This document shows, piece by piece, positions 22,401 through 27,839 of a stretch of 64,000 nucleotides of DNA. Source of the stretch: Panulirus ornatus (lineage: Eukaryota; Arthropoda; Malacostraca; Decapoda; Palinuridae). Position numbers and translations under genes: made by a program. The notes beneath the pieces were generated by a model. That model was given only the letters and a program-made list of their open reading frames with translations. It had not been told where the DNA came from and ran no database searches. Positions within the stretch are counted from its first letter, which is position 1. Every line of letters starts with the position of its first letter. The stretch lies in the NCBI RefSeq assembly GCF_036320965.1, contig NC_092287.1:5367297-5431296 (forward strand). The letters run 5' to 3'.

Positions 22401-24516
22401 AATAAGATGGCCTCAATATAGGCTTCAGTTGCCCGTGCCATTTCTGCTGTCATAAAGAAAAAAAATTCATAACCTGCTTGTCCATAACATTCCTCAAGCT
22501 GTCGATCCATAGCCTCTGGCCATCAGGCTGTCAGTCCATAATCTGCCACCACACTACTGGTTATAACATTCTGCTCTCTGGCTGCATACCCATGACCTGC
22601 TTCCAGGTTGCTAATCCATAATCTACCCCTACATTGCTGATTATAACTTCCTGCTTTCAGGCCACAAATCTATAATCTCCTGCCCCCAGGCTACTGGTCC
22701 ATAACCCCCTGCTCTCAGACTGCAGATCCATAACCTCCTACCCCAGGGCTGTTGGTCCACAACCTCCTGCCTCAGGTTGCTAGTCCAAATCTTTAGCCCC
22801 AGGCTGCTGATGCATAACCCCAAACTCACATCTAGCTGATCCATATCCTCCTGCCCCCAGGATAATGGTCCATAATCTTCTGCTCTCAGACTGCTGCTCC
22901 ATAAACTCCTGGTCTCTGGCTGTATATTCATAACCTCCTGGTCCATAATTTTCAGTCCCCCTGATTCATAACCTCCTGTTTCTGGCTTCTGGTCCATAAC
23001 CTTCTACCCCCTGGCAGCTGCCATAATTTTGCATTGATGCTGGAGACCAATAACCTCCTGTTCCTAGGATGCTGGTCCATAACCTTCCCTAGGCAGCTGA
23101 TCCATAACCCATTGCCCCAGGTTGCTGGTTCATACCATACTGGCCCCAGGCTGCTGGTCCATAATCTCATGCCTCCAGACTTCTGCCACATAACCTCCTG
23201 CCCCCAGGTGGATGGCCCATAATCTCCTGCCCCCAGGTTACTTGTCCATAAATTGGTGGTGCATAACCTCCTACCTACTAGCTGCTTGGCTCATAGCCTC
23301 CTTCCCTCTGGCTACCTATCCATAACCTGCTCTCAGGCTGCTGGCCCAAATCCTAACACCTAAGGACGCTGGTTCATAACCTGCTCTCAAGATTCTAGCC
23401 CAATCTTGCCGATCACATACCCTCCAACCCACATATCTGCTGGTCTATAACCTACTGTCCTCAGCTACAGACTGAAGCCTACTCCCCTATAATTCTGGTC
23501 CATTACCTCCTGCCCCCAAGGTGCTGACCCACAGACTCTTGGTCCATAACCTCCTGTTTTCAGGCTGCAGATTCACAATTTCCTGCCCTCAAGCTGCTGA
23601 ACCACAGTCTCCTACCCCATACCTAGCCGTAAGGTTAGATTCATAACTTCCTGCCCCTAGGATGCCGGCCCACAACCTGCTGCTCCAGGAAATGGTCCTT
23701 AATCTGCTCTTAGGATACTGATTCATAACCCCCCCACCCCTAAGGATACTTAAACAGACACTGCTGGTTCATAACCTCCATACTTTAGGCTACAATTTCA
23801 TAAACTCCTGCCCCCAAGCTGCTGATCTACAATCTACTCCCAGTTCCTGGTTAATAACTTCCTACACCATGGCTATTGGTCCACAACCCTCCCCCAGTTA
23901 CTGGTTCATAACTTCCTGCCCCATGGCCACGGGCCCACAACTCTTGCTTTCAGACTGGTCCAAATCACTTGCTTTCTGACTACTGGTCTATAAACTTTCC
24001 ACAAGTTGCCTGTCCATAACATTTCTCCAGACAGTAAGTCCAAAACTTTCTACCCACAGGATACTGATTAATAACCTCCTGCCCCTATGCTGCTGGTCTA
24101 CAACCTCTTGGTCTGTAACATTCCGCCACTAGAACCTCCTGCCCTAAGCTCCTAGTCCACAACCCTCTGCCCTAAGCTGCTAATCTATAACCTCATGCCC
24201 CAGGTTACTAATGTATAACCTCCTATCCCAGGCTGCTGGTCCAGAACCCTCCACTTATCTGTTAGTCACACACACTTGATTACCATCTCCAATCCTAAAA
24301 GTTTCTGTTACATACTACTGGTTCTGGGCTGCTGACCAACAATCTCCTACCCTACCAGGCTGCTAGCCCACAACCTCCCAACCCTAAGCTGCTGGCCTAC
24401 AACTCACCTGAGTGAGCATGGCTGAGGAAATAAGCAGTGCTGGCAAGGTTGCGGCCATCGAATCTATCCACAGAGATCTGCGGGAACTCCTTTATTTTGC
24501 CTGAGAACGAGCTCAT
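1522..24516 (-). CDS. DCLRE1C: Artemis-like DNA repair nuclease (5 exons, N-terminal 310 residues)
   Basis: The product is a metallo-beta-lactamase/beta-CASP nuclease of the SNM1/Artemis family. These act in the nucleus on DNA ends and hairpins during non-homologous end joining. Five minus-strand exons (24408-24516, 15056-15308, 12252-12514, 6898-7061, 1522-1662) total 930 nt = 310 codons with consistent phases. The numbering of the first 39 residues equals human Artemis. Visible active-site residues are D17, the SHAHSDHM motif (H33, H35, D37, H38), the PAGHCPG histidine, the YTGDFR aspartate, DTTF, the VHV histidine and the IHAC histidine. The last beta-CASP histidine (human H319) and the C-terminal tail would lie in exons beyond the left edge. 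Introns are full of repeats. The closest alternative is another SNM1 paralogue, but the start MSSFSGKIKEFPQISVDRFD and the exon 4 block favour Artemis. Confidence 0.93.
1780..2280 (-). mobile_element. Very old LINE remnant (RT C-terminal region)
   Basis: The minus strand resembles the C-terminal part of the dominant LINE. The plus-strand phrase at 2005-2035 (tcaacccaccttacaccaca) matches the block that in young copies reads tcaaaccacctcacaccaca, and neighbouring phrases follow the same order. It is too decayed for any reading frame. It lies in DCLRE1C intron 4. Confidence 0.45.
2300..3960. other. Intron 4 stretch without recognised features
   Basis: This AT-rich intronic sequence lies between exons 5 and 4 of DCLRE1C. 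I see no exon, no coding similarity and no obvious repeat I can name. Small open frames here (2649-2897, 3328-3573, minus) have no recognisable content. Confidence 0.5.
3966..5263 (+). mobile_element. Young LINE copy A, 5'-truncated in the RT domain
   Basis: The open frame from 3968 to the stop at 5057-5059 (363 aa) starts inside RT motif A (MDLEKAYDRVDRDALWKVL). It keeps the LRQGCVMSPWLFNLFMDGVV block and the FADD catalytic box (LLFADDTALVAD). It ends with the GRPNWRWKDGVKKIL C-terminal block and DVVYRG. The 3' UTR is the short class, with a hairpin at 5209-5236 and an A run at 5246-5263. The truncation point is abrupt at about 3966. It lies in intron 4 of DCLRE1C, opposite in sense to the gene. 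With no endonuclease it cannot move by itself. Confidence 0.9.
5209..5236 (+). promoter_or_regulatory. LINE 3'-tail hairpin module
   Basis: The arms CGCT/AGCG and CTC/GAG plus an inner GC/GC step fold around an AAAC loop, with small internal loops. The same module, with minor changes, ends every LINE copy whose 3' end is present, and also ends short elements and solo tails. In RTE/L2-type LINEs the 3' end is the site the reverse transcriptase recognises, so this is the probable RT recognition structure. That role is inferred. Confidence 0.55.
5470..5577 (+). mobile_element. Possible tRNA-derived SINE fragment
   Basis: The sequence contains an exact B-box-like element (ggttcaaatcc, near 5525-5535), followed by gatgtggcagttggtcttgtcaacc. 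This resembles tRNA-derived SINE heads. No convincing A box or poly-A tail is present. It abuts the 3' end of the next minus-strand LINE. Confidence 0.35.
5578..6495 (-). mobile_element. Older LINE copy with internal deletion
   Basis: On the minus strand the C-terminal region is clear (MERMSEERLTKKDIFVGGEE at 5740-5660), and the RT block is decayed. At about 6355-6370 the sequence jumps from the RT region (KLLEAEKFLSRVQG) straight into the linker that in full copies precedes the RT (seen as RANEVRGVEVFRKTLMACAR). About 1 kb is therefore missing inside the copy. Frameshifts are present. Confidence 0.7.
6765..6850 (+). mobile_element. 3' part of a short LINE-derived element
   Basis: The phrases gaacagaagattggaccaag and cagtcatctgttcctgatac, followed by ctaccttgctaaagcaggaa, match the 3' half of the short element at 14900-15005. 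It lies about 45 bp from the exon 4 donor of DCLRE1C. Confidence 0.5.
6898..7061 (-). CDS. DCLRE1C: DCLRE1C exon 4 (beta-CASP)
   Basis: The 164-nt exon has acceptor tcttcag|CA at 7061 and donor AGG|gttagt (6897-6896). It encodes AKYGYEYVYRSLHERFGMRV, then HVSRWKYRMYHTVPEIQDAL and ETWIHACDWR. These align with human AAYGYEYLF, GVQVHV (H228) and QIHAC (H254), so both beta-CASP histidines present here are kept. It ends in phase 0. Confidence 0.95.
7430..8560 (-). mobile_element. Decayed Jockey/CR1-like LINE (RT and C-terminus)
   Basis: This is a second, unrelated non-LTR family. Minus-strand pieces read SFGFTAPVFSLINSFLSGQ, VVIDGAISPSYSISSGVPQ and AQLYADDSSLHTSANFSS, i.e. the RT SGVPQGSVLS block and the YADD box. 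Near 7460-7520 the sequence reads SFVFPSSYNLSSCKIQV, the usual C-terminal end of such elements. Several frameshifts exist, so it is dead. The clade is tentative. Confidence 0.65.
8780..9000 (-). mobile_element. Second fragment of the Jockey-like LINE
   Basis: The minus strand reads SFGFSGSLCSLVHSFLSD and then AVFTDRVTSFIL, the same RT block as 8340-8250 but more decayed. It may be a second insertion or a local duplication. Confidence 0.4.
9270..9830. repeat. Dispersed repeat with CTACTT/TTCCTAC minisatellite, copy 1
   Basis: This unit contains a short tandem array (9420-9520) built on ctacttctacctaatgttc and variants, about 23 bp per unit. A unique part follows, with ccattttgccaaaaggcagg, tgttatgtgtgacaagtaga and gataatatacctccctggtc. 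A similar unit follows in direct order at 10165-10805. No coding capacity is visible. The element type is unknown. Confidence 0.6.
10165..10805. repeat. Dispersed repeat, copy 2
   Basis: This has the same order of blocks as 9270-9830: the cttaaaaggccaccggcag head, the ctactt tandem array, the ccattttgcctaaaggtaaa block, the tgttatgtgagacaagg block and the gataatatacctccctgg-type end. It starts with the phrase ccctcacgggggttgc, absent from copy 1. Divergence between the two copies is moderate. Confidence 0.6.
10893..12123 (-). mobile_element. Young LINE copy, minus strand, 5'-truncated
   Basis: The frame is open from about 12123 to the stop at 11101 (343 aa read from an ATG in flanking sequence at 12132). 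The LINE-derived part starts at KLLEAVKSFYRGCKACVRVG and keeps the LRQGCVMSPW block, FADD and the C-terminal GRPNWRWKDG. The 3' UTR is the short class, ending with hairpin, AAAGC and a long A run (seen as T17 at 10899-10918). Sequence is nearly the same as copies at 3966 and 19506, so insertion was recent. Confidence 0.9.
12252..12514 (-). CDS. DCLRE1C: DCLRE1C exon 3 (motif 4 and start of beta-CASP)
   Basis: The 263-nt exon has acceptor tttcag|G at 12514 and donor CCAG|gttag (12251-12250). It encodes FLFEGRGGTVLYTGDFRTSV with the motif 4 aspartate (human D136), then LHIDTTFCHRDIMHFPTREE with the beta-CASP motif A aspartate (human D165). The end reads HLIHLVCP plus the first base of an alanine codon. 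A young LINE copy ends about 130 bp downstream on the same strand. Confidence 0.95.
12880..13250 (+). mobile_element. Old LINE RT fragment
   Basis: The translated phrases FHLFMGMVEKKVNERLLKQR, QAWEANQLIFMHDKDLVEDS and VNVHRCSRG follow the order LFNLFMDGVVREVNARVLER, RAWEVSQLLFADDTALVADS and NKSKVIRYSR of young copies. The catalytic box is changed (FMHD in place of FADD). It is a dead relic, about 370 bp downstream of exon 3. Confidence 0.6.
13275..13490 (-). mobile_element. Composite of LINE endonuclease and short-element fragments
   Basis: At 13290-13345 the complement matches the LINE endonuclease block (ttggtgtacatggggt-type sequence at 55632). At 13385-13490 the complement matches the 3' half of the short element (hairpin-like cattagcaaggtagcat, an A run, then the gggccaagagagtatt and ggaacagagaaggggg phrases). 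Both are partial. Confidence 0.45.
13540..14180 (-). mobile_element. Old LINE 3' end with long 3' UTR
   Basis: On the minus strand, 14180-13950 encodes the C-terminus (GHMEGMSEERLTKRIYVSEV, then WRWKDEVKKILNDRG). It is followed by the long-class 3' UTR with two tail-like modules, at 13790 and 13570. The 5' end meets a plus-strand LINE fragment head-to-head at about 14180. Confidence 0.65.
14180..14795 (+). mobile_element. Old LINE RT fragment in opposite orientation
   Basis: It starts at the block YVDQVFALKNTCEKNLEKQK (FRSGRGCVDQVFALKNVCEK in young copies) and ends at the FRYLGVDL block (ttttagatatctggggatag). Many frameshifts. It directly abuts the minus-strand 3' fragment to its left and the short element to its right, so this region is a mosaic. 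Confidence 0.6.
14797..15049 (+). mobile_element. Short LINE-derived element with (TA)n tail
   Basis: The head tacttcccacgtattccctg, with gtcgtagaaggcgactaaaa, matches the sequence just upstream of the endonuclease in the near-complete LINE (55063-55150). The tail cgctaccttgctaacgcggg and aaatggcgaacagtatgaaa is a variant of the LINE 3' hairpin. A T run and a (TA)n tract follow (15011-15049). It has no coding capacity and fits a non-autonomous, internally deleted partner of the LINE. It ends about 7 bases from the exon 2 splice donor. Confidence 0.7.
15056..15308 (-). CDS. DCLRE1C: DCLRE1C exon 2 (metallo-beta-lactamase core)
   Basis: The acceptor is cttgcag|AT at 15308, and AT completes the GAT of D37 (DHMIGLSS). 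The exon encodes VYLYCSAITARFLQASI and VTLIPAGHCPGSV, carrying the motif 3 histidine (human H115). It ends AT|gtaag at 15056, and the Met codon is completed by the G of exon 3. It is 253 nt long. An AT-rich repeat tail begins about 7 bases into the following intron. Confidence 0.95.
15833..16946. mobile_element. Tigger/pogo-like DNA transposon, non-coding, with TA duplication
   Basis: The ends are inverted repeats: caggttgagcatccct at 15833 and the complement of agggatactcaacctg ending at 16946. A TA on each side (15831-15832, 16947-16948) fits Tc1/mariner-superfamily insertion. Terminal and subterminal sequence, including aaatccaaaac and tgcatatactt-type blocks, resembles vertebrate Tigger elements as I remember them. 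No transposase frame is present. A large internal inverted repeat (16390-16497 and 16562-16670) sits in the middle. It lies in DCLRE1C intron 1. Confidence 0.75.
16390..16670. repeat. Internal inverted repeat inside the Tigger-like element
   Basis: The left arm 16390-16497 (gctgcctccaaccattcaca onward) and the right arm 16562-16670 (complement) pair over about 108 bp with few mismatches. A 64-bp spacer separates them. The arms include tctaggtaagctctca and its complement. A transcript would fold into a long hairpin. Confidence 0.8.
16950..17620. other. Intron 1 stretch without recognised features
   Basis: Between the Tigger-like element and the LINE chain I see no exon or nameable repeat. It ends in an (ATA)n-type tract at about 17624-17660 that leads into the LINE. 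Confidence 0.5.
17664..18282 (+). mobile_element. LINE fragment with FAED active site
   Basis: Frame 17662-18222 begins at QSVADERAWEVSRLLFAEDT, so the RT box is FAED where active copies have FADD. It continues through NVNKSKVIRYSR and FRYLGVDLAADG into the C-terminal region, with a stop at 18220. It is cut at 18282 by a (TA)n tract. Both ends are truncated. This is the first member of a chain of four LINE pieces. Confidence 0.8.
18283..18327. repeat. (TA)n microsatellite
   Basis: About 45 bp of TA repeat joins the plus-strand LINE fragment on its left to the 3' tail of a minus-strand copy on its right. Confidence 0.95.
18328..19440 (-). mobile_element. Young LINE copy, minus strand
   Basis: The open frame 19440-18511 (309 aa) runs from the LRQGCVICPWLFNLFMDGVV block through FADD to the C-terminus. 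The short-class 3' UTR and hairpin lie at 18328-18500. The copy is cut at its 5' end exactly where a (TA)n tract begins (19441). The 3' tail lacks the usual AAAGTATAA and runs straight into (TA)n. Confidence 0.9.
19441..19505. repeat. (TA)n microsatellite
   Basis: This is 65 bp of TA repeat between the truncated 5' ends of two LINE copies facing away from each other. Confidence 0.95.
19506..21406 (+). mobile_element. Long LINE copy with broken RT active site
   Basis: The open frame 19520-21013 (497 aa) covers the linker (GKAAGLDGIAVEFIKKGGD), the finger and palm blocks (CIVPLYKGKGDKSECSNYRG, EQCGFRSGRGCVDQVFALKN), motif A (FMDLEKAYD) and the thumb region. The catalytic box reads FAGD in place of FADD (20450-20462). 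A TAG at 21010-21012 cuts off the last 70 or so residues, which stay open at 21023-21223. Both changes predict an inactive copy. The short 3' UTR and hairpin end in (TA)n at 21407. Confidence 0.92.
21407..21500. repeat. (TA)n tract with T run
   Basis: About 80 bp of TA repeat ends in a T run at 21488-21500. It sits between two LINE 3' tails that point toward each other. The T run is the poly-A of the minus-strand copy. Confidence 0.95.
21501..22335 (-). mobile_element. Young LINE copy, minus strand, strongly 5'-truncated
   Basis: It covers IRYSRVEGQVNWEVSLNGEK to the C-terminal stop at 21686, plus the short 3' UTR and hairpin (21501-21680). The 5' end stops at a (TA)n tract at 22336. Sequence is almost the same as the other young copies. 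Confidence 0.9.
22336..22396. repeat. (TA)n microsatellite
   Basis: About 60 bp of TA repeat sits at the truncated 5' end of the minus-strand LINE and closes the chain. Confidence 0.95.
22500..24405. repeat. Degenerate 29-bp minisatellite, about 1.9 kb
   Basis: Tandem units follow the pattern ctgctggtccataac followed by ctcctgcccccagg, 29 bp per unit where units are intact (for example 23197-23255), with many substitutions and indels. Roughly 60 units fit. It fills the start of DCLRE1C intron 1 and reaches within a few bases of the exon 1 donor at 24407. The first 100 bp (22400-22500) are unrelated. Apparent minus-strand frames rich in DQ, GG and W are a by-product of the repeat. Confidence 0.9.
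24408..24516 (-). CDS. DCLRE1C: DCLRE1C exon 1 (start codon to SHAHS)
   Basis: The ATG is at 24516-24514 with a favourable gcc before it. The 109-nt exon encodes MSSFSGKIKEFPQISVDRFD and then GRNLASTAYFLSHAHS, ending in phase 1 at donor G|gtgagt (24407-24406). The HxHxDH metal-binding motif is split by the intron between S36 and D37. The start is chosen because it gives the same N-terminal length as human Artemis. The minisatellite of intron 1 comes within a few bases of the donor. Confidence 0.95.
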
Positions 24517-25340
24517 GGCTTCGGGTCACGGTTTCACTCAAATCCTGGCATCTTTGGGGCCTGCATGCCCGACCATATGCTAGCGGGGGTTTGTCTCACA
24601 TGCCATGGTCATGGCATTTAGCAAAACATGATTCATGGCTGGATTTCATCGGAAAATGTCAACACAGATGACGACAACGTATGAAATGCGCGAGAGGAGC
24701 AAATGGCGCCAACTTCAAAGATATGATACGCGAGGCAGTACAAGACGCTCCCAACCTTCTACATCCCCGTAATATTAATAATGTCTCCTCCACGTCCTCT
24801 ACATTTATGCCAGGGTCACAAAACACGTGAAATCAAGTTAGCAGGCCAATAATTCCACCACATGAAGCACTGCGATACTGGCGTGATGCCAGAAAACTAG
24901 TGGCTTGACATGTTATAATAACATTACCACACGGGTTATTATCTCGACTATGTTATTTTCCTGTCTGGCTGGAATTGCCGAGTCGGACTTTATTTTCCTC
25001 TAGTCTATTTTCTCTTGTTGAGGAAGACTACGGTCAGCCATTTGGAGACATAGGCTTCACTTGTCCCTATCCCGCTTGCAGATTAAGTTTAATGGGTTTG
25101 ACCATTTTAACCCCACACTTTGTTCAGACCAAGATTGAGACTAGTATGAGATCTGTATGCGATCCCATTAGACTTAATAATTAAAACTGGCCCTTACATT
25201 CATTAGAATTCATATTTGAATGAATTTCAATATTGGCAATAGCTTTTCTTTCACAATATAAATTCGATAAATCCAGTAATTGAGTGAAAAGAAATAACAT
25301 AATATAGTTGGGCTTACTGTTGCCGAAAAGTCAACTTATT
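24517..25340 (-). promoter_or_regulatory. Probable DCLRE1C promoter and 5' UTR region
   Basis: This is the non-repetitive sequence upstream of the DCLRE1C start codon. It is richer in CpG near 24640-24780 (cgacaacgtatgaaatgcgc, gatacgcgaggc) than the introns. No clear TATA box at a sensible distance was seen. The placement is by position only. Confidence 0.4.
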
Positions 25341-25369
25341 ATTATCATTATTTCCCATACTTTTTCACC

Positions 25370-25990
25370 GTTTACTGCTTTAGTAATGAATCGCCAAGAA
25401 AAGAAAATGGCAGCATTTGCTGATATCCATTCTCTATATGTCATGTGCAAAGCGCCGGAACCATCTCCTATCCACAAGCAGGCCCCACAAACCTTTCCAT
25501 GGTTTCCCCCGACCGCTTCACGTGCCCTACTTCAGTTCATTGACAGAAAGCATCTAGACCCCCAAACATCGCAACGTTCCATTTCATTCTATCCTGTGCA
25601 TACCTTTCACTCTCCTGCTTGTCCAGGCCCTTACCACTCAAAATCTTTTTTACTCTATCTCCCACCTCCAATTTGGTTTTCCCTTTCTCCTTGTCTAACA
25701 GATATCCTCTTTGTCACCCCCCTCTCCCATCCTTCCACCCACACTCATTCTTTCAATATGTTCAAACCACCGCAACATCCTCTTCATCTCTCAGCCACAC
25801 CCTTCATATTAAGCAGACACCTCTTACCCTTTCATTACTTGATTAAACCATCTCACACCACATACAGTCCTAAAGCATTTAATTTCCAACACATCCTTTT
25901 TCTTCCACACATCCTCATCTACAGCCTATGCCTCACATCCATACAACATCGCTGGGACTACTTTACCTTCAAATGTACCCATTGGTTGTC
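25370..25990 (-). mobile_element. Old LINE 3' end (long 3' UTR and C-terminus)
   Basis: The complement carries the long-class UTR (ccatggaaaggtttgtgggg-type sequence at 25480-25505) and then the decayed C-terminal coding region up to 25990. No frame survives. Confidence 0.55.
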
Positions 25991-26139
25991 AAATTGCACT
26001 TCTTTGATCCAGATAGCTGTCTTTTCTTTCTGCCTCACCTAAATGTGGACTACTGACATTCTGTCCACAAACATACAATATATCTCTCCCTGTCACACAC
26101 AACACTTAACTCACTTAGCCCATCCTTTGTAACTCTTAG

Positions 26140-26480
26140 ATTTTCCTGTGGTGAGTACTGTGTGCTAGCCCTGTCTTTAGGCATAATAGTAGGAGCAACA
26201 GATGGAAGTAGTACGTAAGAACATTTGGGTAGGACTATTAGGTACAAATTTTAGGTAGAAAGGTAGAAGTAGTAGGTAGGAACATTATGTAGAAGTCAGT
26301 AGGAACATTAGATAGGAACCTCTGCAAACACTGCCCCTCTGCCAGTGGCCTTTTAAGGGTGAGGCACTAAAGACTAAAAAACAGCAGTGGAGTTCACAAG
26401 TTATGGAGACTATATTGCTATGGCCAACCCATTGAGGGAGTTCTTGAAGGCAACAGGTATCAGAGACATAGATAGATAAA
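26140..26480. repeat. Dispersed repeat, partial copy 3, inverted
   Basis: The complement matches the head and minisatellite part of the 9270 and 10165 units: gtagaagtagtaggtaggaa units, then gtggccttttaagggtgagg and caacccattgagggagttc. It ends in a GATA-like run (26465-26490). Confidence 0.55.
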
Positions 26481-26509
26481 TAGATACCCATTTTCACCCT
26501 ACCACATGA

Positions 26510-27830
26510 TGACTTCTTTTACATATTCCCCAATGCTCCCCAAACCAATTTTCCCTCACCCACCCTATGACTCACTAACACTCCCATGGTTTCAATTGCT
26601 ACCATGTCCACTCCTAAGTATAAAAACACTTCCCTTCCTCCAAATTTTCTCCATTCAAACTCATCCACTACCCAGTTAAACTTAATAACCTTGCTTTTGT
26701 TCACATTTACTCTTTAACTTCCTCCTTTCACATATTCTCCCAAACTCAGTCACCAGCTTCTGCAGTCTCATCCAAATCTCTTACCAGTGCTGTGTCATCA
26801 GCAAACAACAAATGATTCATTTCCCCAGCCCCCCCATCATCTCCTAGATATGGCATACTCACCCCTCTTTCCTAGACTCTTGCATTTACCTCCCTCATCA
26901 CTCCATCTGCAACCAAATTAAATGGCCATGTTGACATCACATAACTCTGCTACAGACCAAGCTTCACCTACAACCACTCTCTTTCTCCTCTCTTCCTATC
27001 TGAATATGCACCTTACATCCTTGATAAAAACTACTCTACTTCAAGGTTTCCTCCCACAAAATATACTTGTAAGATCTTCCACAAGGCATCTCTATCAAAC
27101 CTATCATATGCTTTCTCCAGATCCATAAATGTCATGTTCAAATCCCTCTATTTCTGAAAGTATTTCTTACATTCTTTTAAGCAAACACCTGATCTACATG
27201 TCTTCCACCACTTCTAAAACCATATTGTTCTTCTCATGTCTGATGCTCTGTAAATGCCCTCTCCCTCTCAATTACCACTCTCCCCACACATTTTACGAGG
27301 TACAACGAACAAACTTATCCATCTCCATTATGAATACTCACCTTTGTGCCCTTAGTTTTTATACATTAGCACTATATATACATTCTGCCTATCCTCAGGC
27401 ACCTCACCAAGAGCCATATATACAGTGTATATCCTAACTGACCACTCAACTACAGTCATCCCTTCCTAAATAAATTCAACTGCAATACCATCCACTCCAG
27501 CTGCCTTGCCACATTCACATTTCATCTTACACAAGGCTTTAACCCAAGGCTGACATGTGCGCAGCAATGGCTGCAGCAATTTCCATGAGTCATATCACTT
27601 GGCATACCTCCCTGACCTAGACTCCCTACATCAGCAACACTATCATCGAACACATTCAGCAGTCCTTCAAAATACTCACTCCATCTGCTCACTTCATCAC
27701 TACCTGTTACCATGTCCCAGTTTTTCCCTTCACTAATGTTCCCATTTGTTCTAATTTTTCACTTACTATTAACCTCTTTCCAAATTTCTTCCTGAAATTT
27801 ACTGATACTTGCTCACCACAACTATCATTT
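26510..27830 (-). mobile_element. Old LINE copy, RT domain
   Basis: Pieces in order from 27720 down are GSDEVSRWSEYFEGLLNVFD, the EKAYD motif A region (near 27120), and NKSKVIKFNWVVDEFEWRKF at 26700-26640. The copy is broken by many frameshifts. It lies between DCLRE1C and CEBPZ. Confidence 0.6.
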
Positions 27831-27839
27831 GCCCCTTTC

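Noticed and set aside
22641..23191. Minus-strand frames rich in DQ, GG and W; array considered as CRISPR
   Set aside because: It is a 29-bp minisatellite with diverged units and no unique spacers between conserved repeats. CRISPR is not expected in a eukaryotic intron.
24960..25184. 69-aa frame upstream of DCLRE1C as a divergent small gene
   Set aside because: No start context, domain or splice support. It more likely is promoter-proximal non-coding sequence.
25308..26042. 244-aa plus-strand frame between the two genes
   Set aside because: It is the complement of an old LINE 3' UTR and C-terminus, with no codon or domain signal.
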